DNA of 12,087 nt. Source: CAZFNQ01 sp964652125. GTDB taxonomy: Bacteria > Patescibacteriota > Saccharimonadia > Saccharimonadales > JANWIN01. This document shows positions 6,109 through 12,087 of the stretch, one piece after another. The notes under the pieces were generated by a model. It had not been told where the DNA came from and searched no databases. It worked only from the letters and a program-made list of their open reading frames with translations. Position 1 is the stretch's first letter. Every line of letters begins with the position of its first letter. A program made the translations under genes and the position numbers. The stretch lies in the NCBI GenBank assembly GCA_964652125.1, contig CAZZAE010000031.1:1-12087 (forward strand). Reading direction: 5' to 3'.

Positions 6109-7067
6109 AAGTAGTTGTACAAATACCTTGTCTTAATGAAGAAAAGACTCTGCCCTTAGTGCTACAGTCAATTCCTAAAAACATACCTGGCGTGGATGAG
6201 CTTATAATATTAGTTGTAGATGACGGCTCCACCGATAAAACCGTAGAAGTAGCCAGAGCGCACGGAATTAAGCATTTTGTTTATCATAGTCGTAATATGG
6301 GATTGGCACGGTCTTTCCACGATGGCGTCAACTATGCACTTGGGCTGGGTGCAGACATTGTTGTCAACACTGATGCTGACAACCAATATCCTCAGGAAAA
6401 AATTCCAGAACTCGTAAAGCCTATTATTGACGGTCAATCTGAAATTGTAGTCGGTGATCGTCAAACATCTAAGATTGCTCACTTCTCGGCTTTTAAAAAG
6501 TTGTTGCAGAGTTTTGGCAGCTGGGTAGTTAACAAGGCAGCGGGTACAAATATACCGGATGCCGCTAGCGGTTTTCGTGCTTATTCTCGTAATTCGCTAC
6601 TCAGAATTAACGTCGTGACAAGCTTCAGCTATTGCATGGAAACAATTATTCAGGCTGGCAATAAGCGTCTGGCTATCACTAGTATCCCTATTACTACTAA
6701 TCCCAAAACTCGAGAATCACGACTGTTCAAATCAACATGGCAGCATGTGCGCAAGTCGGGCAGTGCCATTATTAGAGCGTTTATTATGTATAAGCCCTAC
6801 GCTATCTTCGGGACGCTTAGTGTTTCATTCTTACTTATCGGTCTTATACCCTTTATAAGATTTTTATTATTTGTTATTGACGGCACTAGTAATGGGCACC
6901 TGCAATCACTAATTATTGGCCTTGTCTTTTTAGTTGGTTCATTCCTATCACTCGCACTTGGCATTATTGCCGATTTAATCCGTATTAACCGCATACTGAT
7001 TGAAGACCAACTGGAGCATGTCAAAGCAACTCGCTATCCTAGTCCAGTAGCAGAAATAGAATCGTGA
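6105..7067 (+). CDS. GT2 glycosyltransferase with two C-terminal membrane segments (polyprenyl-phosphate type)
   Basis: This GT-A enzyme probably moves a sugar from a nucleotide donor to polyprenyl phosphate at the inner face of the membrane, as DPM1, ArnC and GtrB relatives do. It has IPCLNEEKTL (7-16), VVDDGSTD (37-44), the metal-binding Asp-Ala-Asp in NTDADNQYP (88-96), VVGDRQ (115-120) and SGFRAYSR (155-162). Two membrane segments follow at about 231-256 and 266-290, with a charged C-terminal tail. At 320 residues it is the usual length for the family. The ATG overlaps the stop of the dehydrogenase gene, so UDP-glucuronate or a derivative is a possible donor; that is inference. UDP-glucose is an alternative. 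The next gene starts 17 nt downstream. Confidence 0.88.
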   Translation: MKVVVQIPCLNEEKTLPLVLQSIPKNIPGVDELIILVVDDGSTDKTVEVARAHGIKHFVYHSRNMGLARSFHDGVNYALGLGADIVVNTDADNQYPQEKIPELVKPIIDGQSEIVVGDRQTSKIAHFSAFKKLLQSFGSWVVNKAAGTNIPDAASGFRAYSRNSLLRINVVTSFSYCMETIIQAGNKRLAITSIPITTNPKTRESRLFKSTWQHVRKSGSAIIRAFIMYKPYAIFGTLSVSFLLIGLIPFIRFLLFVIDGTSNGHLQSLIIGLVFLVGSFLSLALGIIADLIRINRILIEDQLEHVKATRYPSPVAEIES

Positions 7068-7084
7068 ACAAGGATCTTCTCTAA

Positions 7085-7870
7085 GTGAAAAGTCAAAGAA
7101 GCGAAACCATCGTGGCATTTTACAAAGCCCCACGATATTTATTTAGAAAACTAAATATACTAAGACTGCTAAAAAAGTATTCTTATGACATTGACACATT
7201 TATTGATGTCGGTTGTGGTGCTGGCGAACTAGCCTGTACACTTGCTGAATCTGGTAAGTCTGGAGTCGGAACTGATTTTTCTCAAAATGCTATAGCTACT
7301 GCCAATGCAATTCAGAAACAGCGCCATATTGATCCAAACAAATTAAAGTTTATTAAAGGTGATGGTATAAAAGTAGCTAAGCAAAAATTTGATTTGGTAA
7401 TTTGTTGCGAAGTCTTGGAACATGTCAAAGATGATGCTGGACTACTAAAAAATTTAATCAGCTTGTCAAAAAAATATGTCTTAATTTCCGTACCGGCCAA
7501 GCAACGTCTTTATGACTCATCTGATGCGGCCGTTGGTCACTTCCGGCGATATCAAAAAGCTGATTTATTAAATCTAATTGGGTCAAATAATCTTGAAATC
7601 ATAGACTTTTCTGCTTACGGTTATCCTTTCACAAACATAGTGCGCTTACTTAGAAAAGCAGCCTTTAGGTATAAGTATAGGGGTAATAGACGAGAAGCTA
7701 TGGAAGAAAGAAGTAAAGAAAGCGGTATTAATCCGGTAAAGCTACCTCCGGTGTTCTCCAAACTAGATATAGAAAAGTTAATCTGGCCATTTTATAGCTT
7801 TAGCAGACTGTTTAATAAAACTAACCTATCTGAAGGCTACTTAGTGTTATGCAAAAAGAAAAGTTCTTAA
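7085..7870 (+). CDS. Class I SAM-dependent methyltransferase
   Basis: The protein (261 residues) has a Rossmann-like methyltransferase domain. Motif I is DVGCGAGEL (41-49), an acidic residue ending strand 2 is Asp64 in GVGTDFS, GDG is at 92-94, and FDLVICCEVLEHV (102-114) is the motif IV region. GHFRRYQKADL (151-161) follows; it is common in methyltransferases of glycan and lipid clusters. There is no membrane segment. The start is GTG 7085, with AAGGAT (7070-7075) 9 nt upstream. It lies in the dehydrogenase/GT2 operon and overlaps the following membrane-protein gene by 22 nt. A sugar or lipid-linked glycan intermediate is a reasonable substrate, but the sequence does not identify it. Confidence 0.87.
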   Translation: MKSQRSETIVAFYKAPRYLFRKLNILRLLKKYSYDIDTFIDVGCGAGELACTLAESGKSGVGTDFSQNAIATANAIQKQRHIDPNKLKFIKGDGIKVAKQKFDLVICCEVLEHVKDDAGLLKNLISLSKKYVLISVPAKQRLYDSSDAAVGHFRRYQKADLLNLIGSNNLEIIDFSAYGYPFTNIVRLLRKAAFRYKYRGNRREAMEERSKESGINPVKLPPVFSKLDIEKLIWPFYSFSRLFNKTNLSEGYLVLCKKKSS

Positions 7871-8730
7871 AACTATTTAGATCTTACAGACGATATATAG
7901 GCATAGTTATATTTTTAGCCACTGCTGTAGTGTTTTATTGGTACGTACACAGTCATCCCTCATCATTAAAACCGCTAAAACAAGTGCCCTTCCCGATTAT
8001 TTTGGTAATACTACTATTGTATGGTTTGTTTTTACTAACCAATTTCTTCATAACTATTGTAACGATACGGTTATGCAATAAGACGTATCCATTAGTGCCG
8101 TCGCTGCAACTTACTATCTATTCAACGCTAGTTAATTTTTTTGGTCCGCTGCAGAGTGGTCCAGGCTTTAGGGCAATATATTTAAAGTCAAAACTTGGCA
8201 TAAAAATTAAAGACTATACAGCTGCAACTTTGCTCTATTACTTATGTTTTGCAACAGTAAGCCTAGCAATGATGTTTACAGCTGTACGTCCAATTATTTC
8301 ACTACTAATCATAGGCCCCTTGGCTCTAATTGGTTATTATTGGTTACGCTCTAAAAGTACTTCCCAAAAACTTAGCGCTATACTGGCAATATTAATTCTA
8401 ACTACAGTTCAGTTATTGTTAGTATCTCTAATCTACTACATTGAGCTTCGGTCAACCGGACTACGCCCCAGCTTATCGTCTACCTTTGCTTATACCGGCA
8501 GTGCCAATTTGGCGCTTTTTGTATCATTTACACCTGGTGCTATTGGGATACGTGAATCTTTCATTTATTTTGCTCGTTCCCTGCATGGTATATCTACAGA
8601 CCACATTTTAAGTGCTAGCTTGCTTGACCGATCAGTTTATATATTATTCTTATTAATATTATTTGTACTATCCAGTTCACTACATCTCAAAGACAGACTA
8701 AGTCCCAAAACACAGACAGTAGAAAAATAA
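7849..8730 (+). CDS. Integral membrane protein of the LPG-synthase-TM / flippase-like (UPF0104) family
   Basis: The protein (293 residues) is mostly hydrophobic, with about seven to eight membrane segments; clear ones are near 16-34, 46-72, 120-137, 140-160, 172-195 and 265-283. The motifs NFFGPLQSGPGFRAIYLKSK (95-114) and FTPGAIGIRE (near 225-234) match the GxxxPxxxG-R and PGxxGxRE patterns of the lysylphosphatidylglycerol synthase transmembrane / AglD-like family. No cytosolic aminoacyl-transfer (MprF C-terminal) domain is attached. Members in glycan loci are thought to help move or use lipid-linked sugars. The ATG start is inside the methyltransferase gene (22-nt overlap, different frame), a sign of tight coupling. 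It ends 10 nt from the end of the convergent glycosyltransferase gene. Confidence 0.82.
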   Translation: MQKEKFLKLFRSYRRYIGIVIFLATAVVFYWYVHSHPSSLKPLKQVPFPIILVILLLYGLFLLTNFFITIVTIRLCNKTYPLVPSLQLTIYSTLVNFFGPLQSGPGFRAIYLKSKLGIKIKDYTAATLLYYLCFATVSLAMMFTAVRPIISLLIIGPLALIGYYWLRSKSTSQKLSAILAILILTTVQLLLVSLIYYIELRSTGLRPSLSSTFAYTGSANLALFVSFTPGAIGIRESFIYFARSLHGISTDHILSASLLDRSVYILFLLILFVLSSSLHLKDRLSPKTQTVEK

Positions 8731-8740
8731 TTTGTGTATT

Positions 8741-9856
8741 TTAGACTAAGCTTAGAATTTCTTGCAATTTCGTAGCTACTACTTCAATAGAATAATACTG
8801 TCTGTAAAGCTTTTTACCGGCCAAGCCAATTTTATTTAACTTATCACGGTTATTAATAGCCCAGTTAATGGCTTCTACCAGACTTTCCGAATTGCCCCTT
8901 TTAACAATCAAACAGTTCTGCTTGTTCAAAAAATTTTCGTGAACATCATTGTGACCAACAATCGTAGGCTTTGCCATAGCCAAAAACTGAAGCGTCTTGC
9001 CGGATATTACTCGTCCTGCCTGCCCAGTGTCACCAAAGGGTCCACCTAAACATAAATCAGCACGAGCTATATAGTCTGGGAGTTTACTATACTCAATCCA
9101 GGCCTGGTGATTGACTTTCTTTTGCAGATTGTTGTCCTCAATAAAATCATGAATCTTTGTGAGCATTAATGGTTTACCCTTGCCACCGGCCAAAGTCAGA
9201 TGAACATTTTGGTTATTTTGCAGTATCGACTTCATAGAATCTAACATGATACTTAGCCCGTGGAGCGGTAGCATGTTACCCGAAAAGAAAATCTCGAAGT
9301 CATCAGATTGAGTTTTTGGAGGCCGGGGGTAAAAAACTGCCTCGTCGGTAGCTACTGGAATTGGGATAAATTTTTCTATTGGCGTCATAAAAACCTCGGC
9401 TGCCAGTTGAGCATGGGGTTTAGTATCGGTCATAATTACATTGCACCTGCCTATTACCCAGTGCATATAGTGATCTAAGATTTTAGCTGATAGAGAATCT
9501 TTAGAAAATTTATGGTGCTCATTGATAAACCAGTCATGAATATTCACAAATTCATCAAATATCTTCTTTTTACCTATCATTGATAGATATAACAGCCAAA
9601 ATATCTCATCGCCTCTAAAACCTACAATAAATACAGAGGGGTTATATTTAATCCGTGTTAGCAATAACTTTATTGGCACTTCAATATATCTAAATAAGCT
9701 TCTGGATTTGTTGTTTACAATAAGTATTTCCAAATTAGCATTTTTTCTAAGTCCGGCTAATAACGTGAGAGTGCGGATATAGTTTGGATCTTTGTAACAA
9801 ACAACATAGCAAATTCGTTTTTTAACTAATTTATGTATATTAGATTTGTCTACCAC
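8741..9856 (-). CDS. GT-B glycosyltransferase (GT4-like, group 1)
   Basis: This probable cytosolic or membrane-associated glycosyltransferase has an N-terminal Rossmann-like half beginning KKRICYVVCYKDPNY. A linker with FIPIPVATDEAVFYP follows. The C-terminal half has FEIFFSGNMLPLHG, LTLAGGKGK, and a GKTLQFLAMAKPTIVG motif, where the usual acidic GT4 residue is Gln. There is no membrane segment long enough to be certain. The frame opens at GTG 9910 (389 residues), but nothing like a Shine-Dalgarno precedes that codon. I prefer the in-frame GTG at 9856 (371 residues): AGTATA on the plus strand at 9869-9874 reads TATACT on the minus strand, 12 nt before it, fitting the short-leader style of neighbouring genes. 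The 9910 start remains possible. It is the only minus-strand gene, convergent with the flippase-like gene. Donor and acceptor are unknown. Confidence 0.83.
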   Translation of the reverse strand: MVDKSNIHKLVKKRICYVVCYKDPNYIRTLTLLAGLRKNANLEILIVNNKSRSLFRYIEVPIKLLLTRIKYNPSVFIVGFRGDEIFWLLYLSMIGKKKIFDEFVNIHDWFINEHHKFSKDSLSAKILDHYMHWVIGRCNVIMTDTKPHAQLAAEVFMTPIEKFIPIPVATDEAVFYPRPPKTQSDDFEIFFSGNMLPLHGLSIMLDSMKSILQNNQNVHLTLAGGKGKPLMLTKIHDFIEDNNLQKKVNHQAWIEYSKLPDYIARADLCLGGPFGDTGQAGRVISGKTLQFLAMAKPTIVGHNDVHENFLNKQNCLIVKRGNSESLVEAINWAINNRDKLNKIGLAGKKLYRQYYSIEVVATKLQEILSLV

Positions 9857-9868
9857 AATATGGTATTT

Positions 9869-9874
9869 AGTATA
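9869..9874 (-). promoter_or_regulatory. Possible -10 box for the minus-strand glycosyltransferase
   Basis: On the minus strand this reads TATACT and ends 12 nt before GTG 9856, predicting a leader of about 5-6 nt. A CTTACA sequence 15 nt upstream is a poor -35. If the real start is GTG 9910, this site lies inside the gene and is meaningless. Confidence 0.3.
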
Positions 9875-9939
9875 ACCCAACCTTAGTCCTGTAAGAGTGC
9901 TTAAGCCCACTAGTCAGACCGAGTTTATGAAGGTAAATA

Positions 9940-9948
9940 TGCTATAAT
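9940..9948 (+). promoter_or_regulatory. Extended -10 promoter of a leaderless operon
   Basis: TGCTATAAT is a perfect extended -10 element (TGnTATAAT). It ends 6 nt before ATG 9955, so transcription should begin at the start codon itself. No -35 box is obvious, which extended -10 promoters do not need. No Shine-Dalgarno is present. Confidence 0.7.
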
Positions 9949-9954
9949 AAACAT

Positions 9955-10527
9955 ATGCTTAATAAAAATAAAAAGTTCAATAAATCAATTAAAAAACCCT
10001 GGATTGCCGTTGTTACAATATTATTGGCTGGTGCCGTGGTGATTGCGGCAGTGCTTCTGATTAACCACCGAGGTTCAAATAAAATAGGTACAGTAAATAA
10101 CCCTGTTGTAGAGACGGTTCCGTCAACAACTAACCATGCTAAAACCCTAGAGTCAAAAGGTAACAGTACTCCTTCCTCGTCTCAATCACCCACGCCACAA
10201 TCAATCCCAATGTCTTCTCTTATCCGTCCGTATGGAACGTTTGTAAGTAATCACTATCCTAGCTTGAGCGGTACAGGAGCGCCGAGCCAAGAGGAGTCAG
10301 TTTGTACCTCAAATCCAGGAGTAAGTTGTTACATACAATTTACAAAAGATGGTGTAACCAAAAAATTACTCCCCCAAGTAACTGATGACAGTGGTTCAAC
10401 ATCATGGAATTGGGATGTTAAAAAAAGTGGCTTTACTACTGGTAATTGGCTGATAACGGCTGTAGTTACATCAGGAAATAACAGCAAAAGCAGGCAGGAT
10501 TCAATAATGTTAAATGTTTCAAAATGA
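9955..10527 (+). CDS. Membrane-anchored protein with C-terminal Ig-like domain
   Basis: The 190 residues divide into a Lys/Asn-rich cytoplasmic start (1-15), one membrane segment (about 16-36), a Ser/Thr/Pro-rich spacer (about 40-88) and an outside domain (about 89-190). That domain contains PYGTFVSNHYPSLSG, Cys117 and Cys125 eight residues apart, a Trp-rich SWNWDV (150-155) and GNWLITAVV. It ends with a strand LNVSK. The strand pattern suggests an Ig-like beta-sandwich, and the cysteines could form a disulfide. I know no function for it. It is led by a perfect extended -10 and starts at the first transcribed base. Its TGA overlaps the ATG of the hydrolase-like gene (ATGA at 10524-10527), so the two are likely made together. 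Confidence 0.78.
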   Translation: MLNKNKKFNKSIKKPWIAVVTILLAGAVVIAAVLLINHRGSNKIGTVNNPVVETVPSTTNHAKTLESKGNSTPSSSQSPTPQSIPMSSLIRPYGTFVSNHYPSLSGTGAPSQEESVCTSNPGVSCYIQFTKDGVTKKLLPQVTDDSGSTSWNWDVKKSGFTTGNWLITAVVTSGNNSKSRQDSIMLNVSK

Positions 10528-12087
10528 AAACATCAGGAATTATTACAAGTTTAAGTATAGTAATTGCTTTTGTACTTGCTCTCACAGGGCTAGTGCCACA
10601 TGTTTCTAAAGCCGAGGCTAGCTTTAATTATGGCAATATAATTGATGATTTCGTATTTGAAAACCAAAGTTCAGGTATAAAAACAGCCGCAGAAATTGAT
10701 GGCTGGCTTAATAGTAACTACCCTAGCGGTTGCATAAGTGGCTCCTTTAGAGCACCAGATCCTCAAGGATGGGACAGCTCACAGAATAAAATGCTTTTTG
10801 GCTCAAATGTTACTGCTGGTAGAGTTATCTATGACGCGGGCCGGATTTATCATATTAATCCACAGGTGCTTTTGGCAACTCTTCAGAAAGAGCAAAGTGC
10901 TGTCAGTGGAGGAGCCGGCTGCCATCCCAATACCCCTAACCCATCTTCTGCCACGTCAATGACAAACAAATGCGGTCCAGGGACACGTCAATGCACAAAA
11001 GCTTGTACCTACGCGGGAGGTTGCCTAACCATTGCTATGGGCTATGGCTGTCCTAATTATTGTGATGTCAGATATGAGGGATTTAGTAATCAAGTCATCT
11101 GGGCGGCAAATACATTTAGGTTTGCAGAGGTAAGATCAAAAGGAATTTTAACAGATTATGTTGGCCATGACCCAGGGGATGAAGATCTTTACTATTCCGG
11201 TCCCATGACAAAGGGTTATCGTCAGCGAGTAGCTGGAGGTCCTACGAATTATTACGATGGTACTTACACACCAAATGATGGCTCGACAATTACCATTGCT
11301 ACTGGCGGAACTGCCTCATTATATAATTACACGCCCTTTAAATCGGGAAACGGCCATTTTTACAGTATTTTTACCGGTTGGTTTGGCAGCACAAGAGCTA
11401 GGCCAATAAAATTAACCTACGTTTCTAGACACTCTAACGAGTCTGGTGGTACAGCTATAATAGAATATTCATTAATAACACAGCCGACTGATGATGTAAC
11501 AATTCCTCTACTGATAACAGATTCTTCCGAGGGAACTTTGAATGGTGTTAGCAGTCTGACGATTACACCAGCGAACTGGAATAAACCTGCAAATAACAAA
11601 GTAATAATTACAGGTGTGGATGACAATAATCCTGATGGTGATGTTGCCTATTCTTTAATCGGTGGTAGTCCTACTAGTAATGATGATTCATATGGGAATC
11701 TTTCTTCTAGCGATACACCGAACGCAAACTTGATAAATGATGATAATGAACCTGATCAAGTCATTTTAGGTGACTGGAATGGCGATGGCAAAAAAGATAT
11801 TGGGCTGAAGCGTGGGAACGCATATTTTCTAAATTATAATCATGATGGTCGTCCTGAAGTAAGCTTTACTTATGGTCATTGGGATGATACTCCCCTAGTC
11901 GGTGACTGGAATGGCGATGGCAAGGATTCTATTGGTCTTAAACGAGGAAAGGAATATTTTCTAGATTACAATAATAACGGCAAGGCCGATGCCAGTTTTA
12001 CTTATGGGGTTGACAGTGATATCCCCTTAATCGGTGATTGGAATGGTGATAGAAAGAGTGACATCGGGTTAAAGAGAGATCAGGCGT
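10524..12087 (+). CDS. Secreted lysozyme-like protein with Calx-beta and VCBS/FG-GAP-like repeats (partial, runs off right edge)
   Basis: The open frame gives 521 residues without a stop. A signal peptide is at 1-32, with an AEA cleavage site. Residues 33-205 resemble the lysozyme-like domain found in modular actinobacterial and CPR surface proteins: EIDGWLNS (57-64), INPQVLLATLQKEQS (111-125) with Glu123 as probable catalytic acid, AMGYGCP (171-177), and YEGFSNQVIWAANTFRF (184-200). It probably cleaves peptidoglycan or another glycan; the bond is unknown. Eight cysteines (70, 133, 150, 157, 161, 167, 176, 180) are clustered there, five of them in a stretch longer than I expect. Residues about 297-405 look like a Calx-beta domain, and three DxNxDG-type repeats start at 416. 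There is no later membrane segment so far. The start overlaps the stop of the Ig-like gene by 4 nt. Confidence 0.85.
   Translation, partial: MKTSGIITSLSIVIAFVLALTGLVPHVSKAEASFNYGNIIDDFVFENQSSGIKTAAEIDGWLNSNYPSGCISGSFRAPDPQGWDSSQNKMLFGSNVTAGRVIYDAGRIYHINPQVLLATLQKEQSAVSGGAGCHPNTPNPSSATSMTNKCGPGTRQCTKACTYAGGCLTIAMGYGCPNYCDVRYEGFSNQVIWAANTFRFAEVRSKGILTDYVGHDPGDEDLYYSGPMTKGYRQRVAGGPTNYYDGTYTPNDGSTITIATGGTASLYNYTPFKSGNGHFYSIFTGWFGSTRARPIKLTYVSRHSNESGGTAIIEYSLITQPTDDVTIPLLITDSSEGTLNGVSSLTITPANWNKPANNKVIITGVDDNNPDGDVAYSLIGGSPTSNDDSYGNLSSSDTPNANLINDDNEPDQVILGDWNGDGKKDIGLKRGNAYFLNYNHDGRPEVSFTYGHWDDTPLVGDWNGDGKDSIGLKRGKEYFLDYNNNGKADASFTYGVDSDIPLIGDWNGDRKSDIGLKRDQA
11769..12087 (+). repeat. 132-bp tandem repeats coding VCBS/FG-GAP-like Ca2+-binding units
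   Basis: GGTGA[CT]TGGAATGG recurs at 11769, 11901 and 12033, exactly 132 bp (44 residues) apart. Each unit starts GDWNGDxK and continues with IGLKR and, where visible, YFL-Y, then SFTYG. The DWNGDG core has the Asp/Asn pattern of calcium-binding loops in VCBS/FG-GAP beta-propeller blades. The third copy is cut off by the window edge and has Arg510 where the others have Gly. More copies may follow. Confidence 0.85.

Noticed and set aside
8712..8805. 10-bp inverted repeat, ACAGACAGTA (8712-8721) and TACTGTCTGT (8796-8805), at the convergent gene junction
   Set aside because: The arms are 74 nt apart and both lie inside coding sequence. With no T-run nearby it is not a credible terminator, and one such match is expected by chance.
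10738..10962. A short plus-strand open frame within the hydrolase-like gene
   Set aside because: It is a shadow in another frame of the long open frame from 10524, which has a signal peptide and recognisable motifs.
11417..11626. Minus-strand open frame opposite the Calx-beta region
   Set aside because: The sense frame carries clear Calx-beta-like motifs, and the antisense product shows nothing recognisable.
1..12087. Alternative genetic code (TGA as glycine)
   Set aside because: TGA ends rfbC, rfbD, ugd, the GT2 gene and the Ig-like gene at positions that fit family lengths or overlapping starts, so TGA is a stop here.

Overview
The window is AT-rich, gene-dense DNA. It uses the standard genetic code: TGA ends several of its genes and is never read through. 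It looks like the envelope-polysaccharide and surface-protein region of a small-genome bacterium. Candidate Phyla Radiation (Patescibacteria), probably Saccharibacteria-like, is my inference. It rests on frequent TTG/GTG starts, ATG starts placed at the expected transcription start (leaderless), several short membrane-anchored proteins of unknown function, and a secreted lysozyme-like + Calx-beta + VCBS-like modular protein. TGA as stop argues against the TGA-recoding CPR lineages (Gracilibacteria, Absconditabacteria). No rRNA, tRNA, CRISPR, IS element or prophage is visible.

Layout. (1) Positions 1-2267 hold a tight operon, rfbC-rfbD-rfbA, for dTDP-L-rhamnose. The 4,6-dehydratase RfbB is not in the window and may lie upstream. 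RfbC is of the subfamily usually fused to RfbD, but here the two are separate overlapping reading frames. (2) Positions 2323-3310 hold a secreted protein with its own promoter. It has a strict 10-residue (2 x 5) repeat followed by a tail-fibre-like C-terminus, and a hairpin terminator follows it. (3) Positions 3365-4634 hold two small, singly transcribed, membrane-anchored proteins with leaderless or nearly leaderless ATG starts. (4) Positions 4715-8730 hold an operon of UDP-glucose dehydrogenase, a GT2 polyprenyl-phosphate-type glycosyltransferase, a SAM methyltransferase and a flippase-like membrane protein. Its genes overlap or nearly touch. (5) A glycosyltransferase on the minus strand converges on it (8741-9856/9910). 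(6) Positions 9940-12087 hold a leaderless operon running off the right edge: a membrane-anchored Ig-like protein overlapping by 4 nt a large secreted lysozyme-like protein with Calx-beta and VCBS-like repeats.

How they fit together. RfbA/C/D and UDP-glucose dehydrogenase would supply dTDP-rhamnose and UDP-glucuronate. The GT2, the GT-B enzyme, the methyltransferase and the flippase-like protein could build, modify and move a lipid-linked glycan. The secreted and anchored proteins would sit at the surface that carries it. If this is an epibiotic CPR cell, the fibre-like protein and the wall-hydrolase-like protein are the best candidates for contact with a host cell; that role is inference only.
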